From: Paraburkholderia solisilvae
Lineage (GTDB): Bacteria; Pseudomonadota; Gammaproteobacteria; Burkholderiales; Burkholderiaceae
NCBI RefSeq assembly: GCF_902859875.1
Contig: NZ_CADIKF010000009.1
Span: 1-64,000, forward strand
DNA: 64,000 nucleotides
Direction: 5' to 3'
Part shown: positions 50,655-60,516 of the stretch, piece after piece
Layout of the letters: each line of letters starts with the position of its first letter
Numbering within the stretch: position 1 is the first letter of the stretch
The notes under the pieces: generated by a model
Told to the model about the DNA's origin: nothing
Databases searched by the model: none
What the model saw: only the letters and a program-made list of their open reading frames with translations
Position numbers and translations under genes: made by a program

Positions 50655-51998
50655 ATGCAACCCTTTCAAACGCATTTCTGGAACTGGGAATCCCATCCCG
50701 CGGCCGACCAGGCCGTGCGGCCGCTACGCATCGTGCAAGGCAACGGCTGCTACCTTTACGACGATCAGGGCAACGAACTGGTCGACGGATCATCAGGCTT
50801 ATGGAACGTGATCGTTGGACACAACCGGCGCGAGATCAAACAGGCGATCACGCAACAGCTCGACGAGCTCGAGTACTCCACGCTCTTCGGCGGCGCAATC
50901 TCGCACCCGCGCGCCGAAGAGCTCGCGCAACGTCTCGTCGAGATGCTGCAGCCCGAAGGAATGCGCCGCGTGTTCTTCAGCCAGGGCGGCTCGGACGCCA
51001 TCGAGACCGCGCTGAAGCTCGCGCGGCAGTACTGGAAGATCGAACGCCAGCCGGAGCGGACCAAATTCATCGCACTGCAGATGGGCTATCACGGCACGCA
51101 TTTCGGTTCAGCCGCGGTCAACGGCTTTAGCGCATTCCGGCGCAACTACGAGCCGAATCTGTCGGGCGTCTTTCATGTGGAGCCGCCGTGGCTCTACCGC
51201 AATCCGTTTACTCAGGACCCCGACGAGCTCGGCCGGATCTGCGCGACCCTGCTCGAACGGGAGATCGTCTTCCAGGGCGCGGACACCGTCGCGGCGTTTA
51301 TCGCCGAGCCGATCCAGGGCGCGGGCGGCGTGATCGTGCCGCCGGCCAACTATTGGCCGCTCGTGCGAGAGGTGTGCGACCGGCATGGCGTGCTGCTGAT
51401 CGCCGACGAAGTCGTGACCGGTTTCGGACGTACCGGCGAACTGTTCGGCAGCCGCTTGTGGAACGTGAGGCCGGACATCATGTGCTTCGCGAAAGGCATT
51501 TCGTCGGGCTATGCGCCGCTGGGGGCGACCGTCGTCAATGAACGCATCGAGCACGCGTTCCACAGCAACAGCGACTTCACCGGCGCGATCATGCACGGCT
51601 ACACGAACTCCGGCCACCCGACCGGATGCGCGGCCGCGCTCGCGACGCTCGATATCGTGGTCCGCGAGCAGCTCGTCTCGCGTGCCGCCGCGCAAGGCGA
51701 TTACCTGTTGCGTGCGCTGCGTCCGTTCGCAGAGCGCTTTGCGACGGTCGGCGACGTGCGCGGCAAGGGGCTGCTCGTCGGGCTCGATCTCGTGAAGGAC
51801 AAATCGACGCGCGAACCGGTGGACATGATGGGCGGCTATGCGAACAAGGTGTGCGATATCGCGCGCGCGCATGGCGCGCTGGTGCGGCCGATGGGAACGG
51901 TGATCGTCGCCGCGCCGCCGTTCGTCGTCGACACGAAACAGCTCGATGTGATCGTCGCGGCGCTCGCCGCGGGCCTCGAAGAGGCGCCGCTCCAGTAA
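50655..51998 (+). CDS. Class III PLP aminotransferase
   Basis: 447 residues from the ATG at 50655, preceded by GAAGGAG at ideal spacing; the longer frame upstream is unsupported. It is an omega-amino acid or amine:pyruvate aminotransferase by type: VDGSSGLWNVIVGHNRREIK, SQGGSDAIETALKLAR, YHGTHFGS, LIADEVVTGFGRTG and the PLP Lys in FAKGISSGYAPLGA. It probably acts in amine or amino-acid catabolism under the divergent AraC regulator. The downstream amino-acid binding protein may belong to the same physiology, but a 505-bp gap separates them. Confidence 0.93.
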   Translation: MQPFQTHFWNWESHPAADQAVRPLRIVQGNGCYLYDDQGNELVDGSSGLWNVIVGHNRREIKQAITQQLDELEYSTLFGGAISHPRAEELAQRLVEMLQPEGMRRVFFSQGGSDAIETALKLARQYWKIERQPERTKFIALQMGYHGTHFGSAAVNGFSAFRRNYEPNLSGVFHVEPPWLYRNPFTQDPDELGRICATLLEREIVFQGADTVAAFIAEPIQGAGGVIVPPANYWPLVREVCDRHGVLLIADEVVTGFGRTGELFGSRLWNVRPDIMCFAKGISSGYAPLGATVVNERIEHAFHSNSDFTGAIMHGYTNSGHPTGCAAALATLDIVVREQLVSRAAAQGDYLLRALRPFAERFATVGDVRGKGLLVGLDLVKDKSTREPVDMMGGYANKVCDIARAHGALVRPMGTVIVAAPPFVVDTKQLDVIVAALAAGLEEAPLQ

Positions 51999-52503
51999 TT
52001 CGAACCTGCCTGCCCTGCCGCCCCGAAGCGCCGGGTACCGTGTACCCGGCGCTCGTCTTTTGCCGTTCTTCTCCCGCAAGACTCGCAGCCTGCTTCAAAG
52101 CGCGACGTCTATGCCGAAATCCGCATCGCGCATGCAGTGAACTGCCAAGACGGCCTTAAATTGGCTTTCTATAGTCGCGCCAAACCGGGTGCACTGAGTG
52201 CTAACTGAGCGCCGACTGAGTGCCAACCGAGCGCCCATTGAGCGTGATGCCGCACAGCATTCCGGTTCGCGCGCGAAAACACGCGCGCCCAGGTTCGTGT
52301 TTTCCAGCATTGCCGGCCCGTTGCGCATCAGCCGTAATCTCGTGCACCGCCCGCTGCGAGGAGGATTGCCGCCGATCGACAAAACCGTCCAACAGAACCG
52401 CGCGTCGAACCAGCGGGCGAGCCGCACCATACGCCCTCAGTCTGACCTCGCGCGTCACCGCCAGCCAATCCCGTTCATCCCTGTGCCGACGTAAGGAGAG
52501 ACC
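51999..52503. other. Intergenic region upstream of the binding-protein gene
   Basis: 505 bp with no credible gene. It contains the 11-bp repeat array at 52192-52246 and the binding-protein ribosome site (AAGGAGAG, about 52493-52500). No terminator for the aminotransferase was found. Confidence 0.4.
52192..52246. repeat. Five 11-bp tandem repeats (ACTGAGYGCC)
   Basis: Five head-to-tail units: cactgagtgct, aactgagcgcc, gactgagtgcc, aaccgagcgcc, cattgagcgtg. The period of 11 bp keeps all units on one face of the helix, and the array lies about 260 bp before the binding-protein start. It may be an operator array or a simple-sequence expansion. Confidence 0.7.
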
Positions 52504-53655
52504 ATGAGCCTGTACAAAACACTCAAACCCTTCGCGCTCTTGTTGGGAGCTGCGCTCGCGATCAACGCGCCCGCCGCGTTCGCGGACGACCTCACCGTGA
52601 AAGTCGGATTCGCCGCACCGTTGACCGGCGCGAACGCCGGTTACGGAAAGGATCTGCAAAACGGCGTGCGGCTCGCAATCGACGAGGCAAACGCGCAGAA
52701 GATCAGAATCGGCAACCAGGTGGCGCACTTCGAGCTCGTCTCCGAAGACGATCAGGCTGACCCGCGGGTCGGGGTGCAGGCCGCGCAAAAGCTGGTCGAC
52801 GCGAACGTCGCGGTGGTGGTCGGCCACTTCAACTCGGGCACGACGATTCCCGCATCGCAGGTCTATGAAACCGCCGGTATCCCGGTGATCGACCCGGCCG
52901 CCACCAATCCGACCATCACGAACCGCGGCTTCGCGAATACCTTTATGGTGATTTCCACCGACGCTCAGAATGCGGGCAACGCGGGCACATACGCGGTACA
53001 GGTGACGAAGGCGAAGCGCATCGCGATCATCGACGACCGGACCGCATTCGGCCAGGGCGAAGCGGACGAGTTCGAAAAAGCGGTGAAGGCCGCGGGCGGC
53101 ACGATCGTCGCGCGCGAATACACGGACAATCACGCGGTCGACTTCAGCACGCAGCTCACCAAGATCAAGGCGACCAACGCGGATCTGATTTTCTTCGGCG
53201 GCCTCGATACGCAAGCGGCCGCGATCGCGAAGAAAATGAAACAGCTCGGCATCAATGCGCAGTTGCTCGGCGGCGGCGGCGTCGAAGACCCTGAATTCAT
53301 CAAGCTCGCCGGCGACGCGGCCGAAGGCACGATGGCGTGGGAATATGGGCGGCCGCTCGCGCAACTGCCGGGCGGCAAGGACTTCGCGCAGAAGTTCAAG
53401 GCGAAGTTCGGCGAGGACATCCTGTCGTACGCGCCGTTCGGCTACGACGCCACGTGGGCCGCGATCAAGGCGATGCAGGCGGCCGGGTCCGCGACGCCGT
53501 CCGCGTATCGGCCGAAGCTCAAGAGCATCAACTTCGAAGGCGTGACCGGCACGATCTCGTTCGACAACACCGGCGCATTGAAGAGCGGCGCGTCGACGCT
53601 CTATCAGGTGAAGAACGGCGTGTGGGTGCCGGTGGTCACGAAGAGCGGCACCTAA
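52504..53655 (+). CDS. Branched-chain amino-acid ABC transporter binding protein (LivK/LivJ type)
   Basis: Periplasmic solute-binding protein, 383 residues, with a signal peptide (about 1-27, ending NAPAAFA). Family features are VGFAAPLTGANAGYGKDLQN, FELVSEDDQADPRVGVQAAQ, VGHFNSGTTIPASQVYE and YAPFGYDATWAAIKAM. It should capture leucine, isoleucine, valine or related amino acids for a Liv-type permease, whose genes are not adjacent. AAGGAGAG precedes the ATG. Its stop overlaps the stop of the convergent DUF3857 gene by 4 bp. Confidence 0.93.
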   Translation: MSLYKTLKPFALLLGAALAINAPAAFADDLTVKVGFAAPLTGANAGYGKDLQNGVRLAIDEANAQKIRIGNQVAHFELVSEDDQADPRVGVQAAQKLVDANVAVVVGHFNSGTTIPASQVYETAGIPVIDPAATNPTITNRGFANTFMVISTDAQNAGNAGTYAVQVTKAKRIAIIDDRTAFGQGEADEFEKAVKAAGGTIVAREYTDNHAVDFSTQLTKIKATNADLIFFGGLDTQAAAIAKKMKQLGINAQLLGGGGVEDPEFIKLAGDAAEGTMAWEYGRPLAQLPGGKDFAQKFKAKFGEDILSYAPFGYDATWAAIKAMQAAGSATPSAYRPKLKSINFEGVTGTISFDNTGALKSGASTLYQVKNGVWVPVVTKSGT

Positions 53656-55634
53656 TCCGCTCGCGCGGCGGGCAGTGCGCGCACGACAATCTGCGACAGC
53701 GCGTCGCGTTCGATCCTGACAAGCGACGTGCGCGCGGCGGCAAATTCGTCCGCGCTGCACACCTGGTGCCCGAAGCGTGCGCTCAGGCGCCGCGTCATCT
53801 GCACGATCCGTGTCTCGGGATCGAACACATAGTGCGACGTGAAATCGAAGAAGCGGTCGTGCACCTGCGTATCCTGCGGCAGGTCGGTCACGCGCACGGT
53901 ATCGGGTAGCGTGATTTGCGCCGTCTCGTCGAAATCTCCGCCGATGCACACCCACGGCTGCGTGCGCTGCGGCTCCGCAAGCCATGCCTGCACCTGCGTG
54001 GCGATACCGCCGGAGAGGCTTGTCAACGCCGGGAGCGCGGTCGTGCCGTCGGGCCACGTCGCGTGCTCGAGCGTGCCTTGCATCGATGTCTCGAATGGCC
54101 CGGTGGTGGTCGTCAGTTCGCCTGGCTGCATCCGTGCGACACCTGAGAGGCCCGTCTGCCGTAGCCGTTCGGCGGCGATCTGCTGCCAGCGCTGGCGCGT
54201 CGCGCGGCGAAACATATTGCGCTCGGTTTCAGCCGGTGCGCCGCCGTCCTCGACGAGGTAGCTGAAACGGCCGGCGCCGCTGCGATCCACGTCGATCTGC
54301 ACGCGCGCGTTGCGCGTGCGCGGCTGTTCCGCCGGCGTGCGCACCAGCACGCCACGATCGACCAGCAGCACCGGACGGTCCATCACGCTTGCCGGCAAGA
54401 AACCGAAACCGGTGCCGCCCGCCGTCGTATCCGCGAACAGCGACAGCGACGGAATCCAGGTAATCACATGGTTGATCGCGCTTGCGCCGTAGCCCGGCAC
54501 ATCGGGCAGCGTGTAGATCGGCCCGAGATTCAGCAGCACCGGTTCGCTGTCGATACCGGCTGCAGCGAGCAATGCGCCGAACAGCGCGACATGATCCTTG
54601 CAATCGCCGTAGCGGTTGCGCAGCACGTCCACCGCCTTGTGCGGCACCGCGGCGGTCTCGCCGAGAAACAGCGCGACATAGCGGATATTGAAGCGCATCC
54701 AGTCGTAGAGGATGCGCGCTTTCTCGCGCGGGTCGCTCGTCTGCGCGGTCAGTTGCTGCGCGAGCCGCACGATGGCCGGATCGTTGGTCGTCGGGTCGGC
54801 GGCTGCGCTGCGATAGCGGGCCGCGAACGTGGCGAAATCCGGTGTGGTCGACACCATCAACCGGTCGCCCCAGCTCGCGTAGCCGACCGCGCCGGACTCG
54901 AGCGGCGCATACGGACCATGCCGATAGTCGAACGTATAGCGAGTGCGGCCGTTTTCGGTGACCGGCGGCTCGGCGACGTAACCACGCGCGTCCGCGTAGA
55001 GCGGCAGGTCCGCGGGCAGATCGAAAATCAGCTGCTGCATCTCGACCGGGCCGCGCGTCGGCTCGACGAAATAAGCGAAGGTGCCCGCCTGCAGAGGGAC
55101 CGCACGCGTCTTGCGAAACGCCAGATGCACGCGCGAGCCCGCCTCGACGCCGGGAAAGATCACCGTGCGCAATACGCCGTCCTGGAAGGTCGGCGCGCCC
55201 GCGGAACGTGGCTCCTGCACGTCGCGAATCCCATCGGGGCCGACCGGATGCGCGACGCCGTCGCGGTCGATCGTTTCCGCCGCGAGCAACTGCACCTGCT
55301 CGATGTCCTTGTTGAACCACACGTAACGCTGCGCGATATCGTCGACGCCGCTGGTCGTATTCGCACGCAGCACCGTGTCGTCATGCTCTTCGACCGAACC
55401 GTCCTTCTGCACGATAAACAGATGCACGTCGCGCTCGATCGTCGACGGCGGCACGTCGCCCGATGAGGTGGCATCGGCCGCCGATGCGTTACGCGCGCCG
55501 AACAGGCAGATCGCGCAGATCGCGCAAGCGAGCAGCCCTGTGCGGAGCGTGTCCGTCAGCGGCCGGCTGCCGTGCGCCGGCAGTGGCGCGGCGCACGCGC
55601 CGGCTGCATCGCGCTCACGCAGCGGGTCACGCAT
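53652..55634 (-). CDS. DUF3857 and transglutaminase-like domain protein, exported
   Basis: 660 residues from the ATG at 55634; an in-frame TTG at 55655 has a better ribosome site (GAGGAG) and cannot be excluded. A signal peptide (hydrophobic TGLLACAICAICLFGARNA) is followed by DUF3857 (about 60-240) and a transglutaminase-like domain (about 260-400). The latter has catalytic Cys in RYGDCKDHVAL, His in AINHVITWIP and Asp in LFADTTAGG, so a protease or transglutaminase-type activity is possible. The C-terminal 200 residues are beta-rich. These proteins are widespread and of unknown role, acting in the periplasm. It is monocistronic. Confidence 0.88.
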   Translation of the reverse strand: MRDPLRERDAAGACAAPLPAHGSRPLTDTLRTGLLACAICAICLFGARNASAADATSSGDVPPSTIERDVHLFIVQKDGSVEEHDDTVLRANTTSGVDDIAQRYVWFNKDIEQVQLLAAETIDRDGVAHPVGPDGIRDVQEPRSAGAPTFQDGVLRTVIFPGVEAGSRVHLAFRKTRAVPLQAGTFAYFVEPTRGPVEMQQLIFDLPADLPLYADARGYVAEPPVTENGRTRYTFDYRHGPYAPLESGAVGYASWGDRLMVSTTPDFATFAARYRSAAADPTTNDPAIVRLAQQLTAQTSDPREKARILYDWMRFNIRYVALFLGETAAVPHKAVDVLRNRYGDCKDHVALFGALLAAAGIDSEPVLLNLGPIYTLPDVPGYGASAINHVITWIPSLSLFADTTAGGTGFGFLPASVMDRPVLLVDRGVLVRTPAEQPRTRNARVQIDVDRSGAGRFSYLVEDGGAPAETERNMFRRATRQRWQQIAAERLRQTGLSGVARMQPGELTTTTGPFETSMQGTLEHATWPDGTTALPALTSLSGGIATQVQAWLAEPQRTQPWVCIGGDFDETAQITLPDTVRVTDLPQDTQVHDRFFDFTSHYVFDPETRIVQMTRRLSARFGHQVCSADEFAAARTSLVRIERDALSQIVVRALPAARAD

Positions 55635-55787
55635 TTGCACGGCAATTTCCGTCAAAATTTTCGCTCCTCGAACGACGTGATCGTCGCGCAGTTGATGCTG
55701 TTCTAACACATCGGCGCAGCGCGCGAATGCGACCCGCGCCCCGCGATTCGCGAACCCGCGCAGCCTTCCCGACCACGAAGGTCAGGC

Positions 55788-57176
55788 TCAGCGCTGCCGC
55801 AATTCGTCGCCTTCGTTATGCGCAAGCTTGACGAAAAACAGCAGCGAACACAGCGTCAGCCCACCGACGACAAAAAACGCCGGCGAGAAATCCCGCGCTA
55901 TCAGGTGCGCCGCGCTGCCGCCGTTCAGATAGGCGGTCAGCGTAAGCAGCGATGCCGCGAACGCCACGCCGACGCTGATCGACAGTTGCTGCGCCATGCT
56001 CGCGAGCGCGGTCGCGCGACTCATTTGCGGCTTCGGCATATCGGAGTAGCCGAGCGTGTTGAGCGTCACCATCGCGAGCGAATTGAACAGGCCGCCGAAC
56101 AGCAGCACGACGAAGATCAGCGCGTGCGGTGTGGCCGGGCTGAACAGCCCATAGCTCGCATAGAAGCAGCCGGTCACGAGCGTCGCGCCGATCAGCAGCC
56201 GGCGAAAGCCGATGCGGCGAATCGCCGGCCCCATCAGCGCGCGCACCGATAGCGAGCCGACCGCGGTCGCGACGCTGATCGAACCGGACGCGAGCGGCGT
56301 GAGCCCGAAACCCAGTTGCAGCATCAGCGGCAGCAGAAACGGCGATGCACCGAGCGCAATGCGCAGCGGCATGCCGCCGACCACCGCGGTGCGATACGCG
56401 CGAAAACGCAACAGGAGCGGATCGATGATCGGCTCCGGATGCCGCCGCGAATAGAACCAGTACGCGACGAGCGCAAGCGCGCCGCAGCCGATCAGCCCAA
56501 ACGTGACCGGCTGCGCAACGAGGCCGCGCCCCGCGGTGTCGAAGCCGCCGACCATGCCGACCAGCCCGATCGACAGCAGCAGGAAACCTGGCAGATCGAA
56601 GCGCGCGTCGTGCGGCTCCTGCGTGTCCTCGATAAACGCGAGCGCGCAGAACACGCCGACGATGCCGAACGGCACGTTGAGCAGAAAGATCCAGCGCCAG
56701 GAGGCGACGGTCACGACCAATCCGCCGAGCAGCGGCCCGGCGAGCCGCCCGACCGCGCCCGGCACGGTGAACCAGACCATCGCGGCGACCATGCGCGCGG
56801 GCGGCACGCTGCGCAGCAGGATCAGGCGGCCGACCGGCACCATCATTGCGCCGCCCATGCCCTGTATCACGCGAAACAGCACGAGTTGCGGCAACGAGGT
56901 GGCGAGACCGCAGAGCGCCGAACCAGCGGAGAACAGCACGATAGCCGCGCAGAACACGCGGCGCGTGCCGAAGCGGTCCGCAAGCCAGCCGCTCGCGGGC
57001 AGGAACACCGCGAGACTGAGCAGATAGGACGTGATGGCGAGGTTCAGATGCAGCGCCTCGACGCCCAGCGAGCGCGCGATCGACGGCAGCGCGGTTGCCA
57101 TAATCGACGTGTCGAGGTTTTGCAGCAGCAACGGGCAGGCAACGATGATCGGGATAAGTCGGGCGCGGTCGGTCAT
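55788..57176 (-). CDS. MFS transporter, DHA2 (EmrB/QacA-like) drug efflux family
   Basis: 462 residues from the ATG at 57176; the longer upstream frame is out of character. About 13-14 membrane helices are seen. Motif A is GWLADRFGTRRVF, the D1 motif LNLAITSYLLS, motif C region VPGAVGRLAGPLLGGLV. It resembles MdtD/EmrB-type proton-driven exporters of lipophilic compounds. No adaptor gene is adjacent, so it probably acts alone. Confidence 0.92.
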   Translation of the reverse strand: MTDRARLIPIIVACPLLLQNLDTSIMATALPSIARSLGVEALHLNLAITSYLLSLAVFLPASGWLADRFGTRRVFCAAIVLFSAGSALCGLATSLPQLVLFRVIQGMGGAMMVPVGRLILLRSVPPARMVAAMVWFTVPGAVGRLAGPLLGGLVVTVASWRWIFLLNVPFGIVGVFCALAFIEDTQEPHDARFDLPGFLLLSIGLVGMVGGFDTAGRGLVAQPVTFGLIGCGALALVAYWFYSRRHPEPIIDPLLLRFRAYRTAVVGGMPLRIALGASPFLLPLMLQLGFGLTPLASGSISVATAVGSLSVRALMGPAIRRIGFRRLLIGATLVTGCFYASYGLFSPATPHALIFVVLLFGGLFNSLAMVTLNTLGYSDMPKPQMSRATALASMAQQLSISVGVAFAASLLTLTAYLNGGSAAHLIARDFSPAFFVVGGLTLCSLLFFVKLAHNEGDELRQR

Positions 57177-57490
57177 GCGATCTTTTACCGCAAAACACGC
57201 CGCAGGACGAGATATCGGATCGCGCCGCCTGTTACAGGACGTTTCGCGCGAGCCGGCAACGTTCGTGCTGCGTGATGTGCGCTGCGTGATGCGTGCGCGC
57301 GCTGGCGTTGTCCGCGCGGTGTGATCTCGGGGTAATTTTGACCGGCAATATGGAACGTATGCCGCGCATCGCAATCGTTGTACGTGCATCGAACGGAACT
57401 CGCGCGGGCAAACGCAGGCAAGCACGGAAGTCATGGACGCTCGATGCGCATCGCACGCGCCGCCGCACGCCCCACGCATTCGCTCGCCGC
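57177..57490. other. Intergenic region without recognised features
   Basis: 314 bp upstream of the MFS gene. Frames here show no ribosome sites or family features. No hairpin with a U-tract was seen. Confidence 0.35.
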
Positions 57491-58153
57491 TCAATCGCTT
57501 TCGCCGAGCCCCGTCAGCAGCTCATGCAGCTTCTCGACATGCCGGATCAGCATATGCCGATGCTTTTCGATCTGCTCGAGCCGGCCCGCGAGATCCGCAT
57601 GGACGTTTTCGTCGAGATCGGCCGCGGCCATCACGTCTTCGACCTTCGCGCGCAGCGCGCCGATATCGACCGGCGGGTGCGTGAGGTTCCGCTCGAAGCG
57701 CCGCACCTCCTGCACCGCGAGATCGCGCACCTTGCGCAAATACGCGAGTTTGCGTAACGCGTCGAGGTCGTTCGCGTCTTCGTCGATCTTCTTCGCGGCG
57801 CTCTGCCCGAAGATCGGTTCAGGCGGCCGCAACACGGCCTTCTTGCGCACCGGGTGCGCGGTGCCGCGAAAACGCGCGAGCGGCGCTTCGTTGTCGATTG
57901 CAGCGCGCGCATTGTCGGGCACGTCGTGTGCTTCATGCGGCGCGTCCATCCACCCGGACGGCAGGCCCGTCACCGCTTCGACGCCGCGCACGAACTCCTC
58001 GCTGAAGTCACGCTGGCCCGTGAGCATCAGTTTCAGGTACGACGCGGAGAACGTCATCATCCGCGCGAGGCGCGTCGCCGCGCCGACCTCGTGCGTCAAC
58101 ACCAACAAATTGGCCCGCCAGACCGGCAGCAGGGTTTCGTCGGAATATTCCAT
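57491..58153 (-). CDS. HTH-like protein with C-terminal coiled coil, unknown function
   Basis: 220 residues from the ATG at 58153, preceded by AAGGAAGA; the longer frame is not needed. The N-terminal about 65 residues (LVLTHEVGAATRLARMMTFS, YLKLMLTGQRDFSEEF, VTGLPSGWMD) look like a phage-repressor type HTH. The C-terminal part (about 130-220) is strongly helical and charged, probably a coiled coil (LRKVRDLAVQEVRRFERNL). It may be a DNA-binding regulator; targets are unknown. Related proteins occur in other Burkholderia-group genomes. Confidence 0.75.
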   Translation of the reverse strand: MEYSDETLLPVWRANLLVLTHEVGAATRLARMMTFSASYLKLMLTGQRDFSEEFVRGVEAVTGLPSGWMDAPHEAHDVPDNARAAIDNEAPLARFRGTAHPVRKKAVLRPPEPIFGQSAAKKIDEDANDLDALRKLAYLRKVRDLAVQEVRRFERNLTHPPVDIGALRAKVEDVMAAADLDENVHADLAGRLEQIEKHRHMLIRHVEKLHELLTGLGESD

Positions 58154-58473
58154 CGCTGGGTCTTCCTTTCGCTGGTCCTTCGTCGGCAACACGGTGTGGC
58201 GCGTCCGACAGCGGCGCTGCCGCGCTCACCGGTTCCCGTCAGATTAGTCGCATCGTGACGCTGCGCGCAACCCGGCCCGCCCGGCTGACGCATTGCATCG
58301 GCCGCCTCCGTGCCGCGTTGCGCGGATTCAATGGGAATTGACTGCGGCAAGCGTGCCGCGTTCCGCAGCACGTCGCGTCGGCCCGTCGCCGCGCAGGACG
58401 GGCGATGCGTCGCGGGTCGACGGATTGCAAAAAGGAGCGTGCGCCGCACGGCCATCCGACGCCTGCCGCGTTG
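58154..58473. other. Intergenic region downstream of the hut operon
   Basis: 320 bp between the hutF-like remnant and the HTH-like gene. No gene, repeat or clear terminator was recognised; it probably marks the site of a past deletion. Confidence 0.35.
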
Positions 58474-58592
58474 TTACCCGAGCAGCCCGGCGAGCGCGGC
58501 GCGGTACTGCGCGTAAGCGGTCTCTTCTTCGCGATGCGGACGGCGGTCGACTACCTGGGTTGCGCGGACATCGACGTCGCGCACCGTGTTCG
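58474..58592 (-). pseudogene. C-terminal remnant of a formimidoylglutamate deiminase (hutF-like)
   Basis: Directly after the hutI stop an open stretch encodes NTVRDVDVRATQVVDRRP followed by HREEETAYAQYRAALAGLLG and a stop. This pattern (VRDVxVxxxxVVxDxRHxxEExxxxxYRxAL) is that of the C-terminus of HutF-type amidohydrolases. In many Burkholderia-group genomes hutF follows hutI. There is no start codon and only about 40 codons remain, so I infer that most of hutF was deleted in frame with the end of hutI. The call rests on motif memory. Confidence 0.5.
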
Positions 58593-59810
58593 TCAGGTGC
58601 GGCCCGCGTACACCGTCTGACCGGCCCGCACGACGCGCGCGCACAACGGCCGCCCGATCCAGTACGCCAGTTCCGCGAGCGATTCGACCGACCACACCGC
58701 AAAATCCGCATGGCGGCCGGTCTCGAGCACGCCGTGCACGTGCTGCTTGCCGAGTGCCGCAGCCGCATCACGCGTCACACCTTGCAGTATTTCAGGCACC
58801 GTCATGCGGAACAGCGTGGCCGCCATGTTCATCATCAGCAACAGCGATGTGGCGGGCGACGTGCCCGGATTGCTGTCGGTTGAAATCGCAATCGGCACTG
58901 CGTAGCGACGCAACAGATCGAGCGGCGGCAACTGCGTTTCGCGAATGAAGTAGTACGCCCCCGGCAGCAGCACCGCGACCGTGCCTGCTTCTTTCATCGC
59001 GGCGACGCCCGCTTCATCGAGAAATTCGAGGTGATCCGCGGACAACGCGCGGTAGCGTGCGGCGAGCGCCGCACCGCCGCTATTGGATAACTGCTCCGCG
59101 TGCATCTTGACCGGCAGATTGCGGCGCGCCGCGGCTTCGAATACGCGTTCGCTCTGCGCGATCGAAAAGCCGATGCGCTCGCAAAACACATCGACGGCAT
59201 CGACCAGCCCTTCATCGGCGAGCGCCGGGAGCATCCGGTTGCACACCTCGTCGATATAGTCGTCCGCGCGGCCTGCGTAGTCGGGCGGCAACGCATGCGC
59301 ACCGAGAAACGTCGTGTACACCGCGACCGGATAACGCTCGCCGAGCTGTCGCGCAACGCGCAGCATCTTGCGCTCGGTTTCGAGGTCGAGGCCGTAGCCG
59401 GATTTGATTTCGATCGCGGTGACGCCCTCGGCGATCAGCGGTTCGAGGCGCGCGGCGGCGGTGCGCAACAATGTGTTCTCGTCGGCCGCGCGCGTCGCGC
59501 GCACGGTCGACACGATACCGCCGCCGCGCCGCGCAATCTCCTCATAACTGACGCCCGCCAGACGCTGCGCGAATTCGTCGGCGCGCTGGCCGCCATAGAC
59601 GAGATGCGTGTGGCACTCGACAAGCCCGGGCGTGACCCATGCACCAGCGAGGTCCTCGCGCGGCCAGCCGCGATACGCGGCGGGCAGTTCTTGCGCGGCG
59701 CCGAGCCATTCGATGCGGCCATCCTGCACGGCGATTGCGGCGTCGGCAATCGTGTCGTGCGGGTCGCCGTGCGCACAAAGCTGCAGGTGATGCCAGACGG
59801 TTTGCTTCAT
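58593..59810 (-). CDS. hutI: Imidazolonepropionase
   Basis: Third step of histidine degradation: imidazolone-5-propionate to N-formimino-glutamate. 405 residues of the amidohydrolase superfamily. Metal-binding motifs include [16 protein letters not shown] near residue 70, [37 protein letters not shown] and [20 protein letters not shown]. It lies 69 bp after hutD. Normally hutF/hutG would follow in this lineage; here only a remnant does. Confidence 0.95.
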   Translation of the reverse strand: MKQTVWHHLQLCAHGDPHDTIADAAIAVQDGRIEWLGAAQELPAAYRGWPREDLAGAWVTPGLVECHTHLVYGGQRADEFAQRLAGVSYEEIARRGGGIVSTVRATRAADENTLLRTAAARLEPLIAEGVTAIEIKSGYGLDLETERKMLRVARQLGERYPVAVYTTFLGAHALPPDYAGRADDYIDEVCNRMLPALADEGLVDAVDVFCERIGFSIAQSERVFEAAARRNLPVKMHAEQLSNSGGAALAARYRALSADHLEFLDEAGVAAMKEAGTVAVLLPGAYYFIRETQLPPLDLLRRYAVPIAISTDSNPGTSPATSLLLMMNMAATLFRMTVPEILQGVTRDAAAALGKQHVHGVLETGRHADFAVWSVESLAELAYWIGRPLCARVVRAGQTVYAGRT

Positions 59811-59879
59811 CGTAAGCTCGCTGATCGGGATGCGGGTTGCTGGGGTTTGCCTGGCTTTGCCCGGTTTTTTTCAGGTCGT

Positions 59880-60511
59880 TCAAGCACGCGTCATACGGTG
59901 CGCGTCACCGATCGCCAGAGCTACGGTCAGCACCGTCCCCGCGCCGCGCAGCGCGCATTGCAATGCTTGCGCACCGTCGATCCGCAACGTGTCGTTCGTT
60001 GCAAGCGCAACGGGTGTGCCGGCGCCGGGCATGACTTCCACCGGACCGGCCACGCAGAACAGCAACACCGTATCGCCGGACAACGTGCGCGCAGGCTCGC
60101 CGCCACGCCAGACGTCGACGTCGCCGGTCGCGGCGCCGCGCCGGACCATCAGGTTGAAATCGCGCGTCGCGCCGTCGATGAGTCGCGCGTCGATCGCGGT
60201 TTCGCCTGCAAAGCGCGCGATGTCGAACGGCTGTTTCAACGCATGCGCCCTTGCGTCTCATCGAGCAGCATGCCCGCGCCGGACAGCAGCACCAGCGTGC
60301 GGTCGACGCCCGCGAAGCGCGAAAACGGCCCGGCCTGTTCGACGTCGGCGAGACTCACGCGCCAGATGAACGTGTCGTATCCCGCTGCGTGCGGATACGC
60401 GGCAATTTCCCGCGTGACGCCGCCGCCATTCTTCCATGGCGCGGCCAGCAGATCGGCGGCGCGAATCAGCGTGATTCTCAGCTCAGCGGATGTCGATGCA
60501 GTGTCCGTCAT
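59880..60511 (-). pseudogene. hutD: HutD family protein, frameshifted
   Basis: HutD is a cupin-like protein conserved in hut operons and thought to tune histidine utilisation. The first frame, from the ATG at 60511 (or TTG at 60520, overlapping hutU), encodes LIRAADLLAAPWKNGGGVTR and ends GAGMLLDETQGRMR. The homology continues in another frame from LKQPFDIARFAGETAIDARL to 59880. The break is in TGCGTTGAAACAG near 60236-60245. A small indel joins both parts to the usual about 200 residues. The second part could also start at a TTG overlapping the first stop (TTGA), making a coupled two-piece product, but decay or a sequence error is more likely. Confidence 0.82.
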
Positions 60512-60516
60512 CGCGG

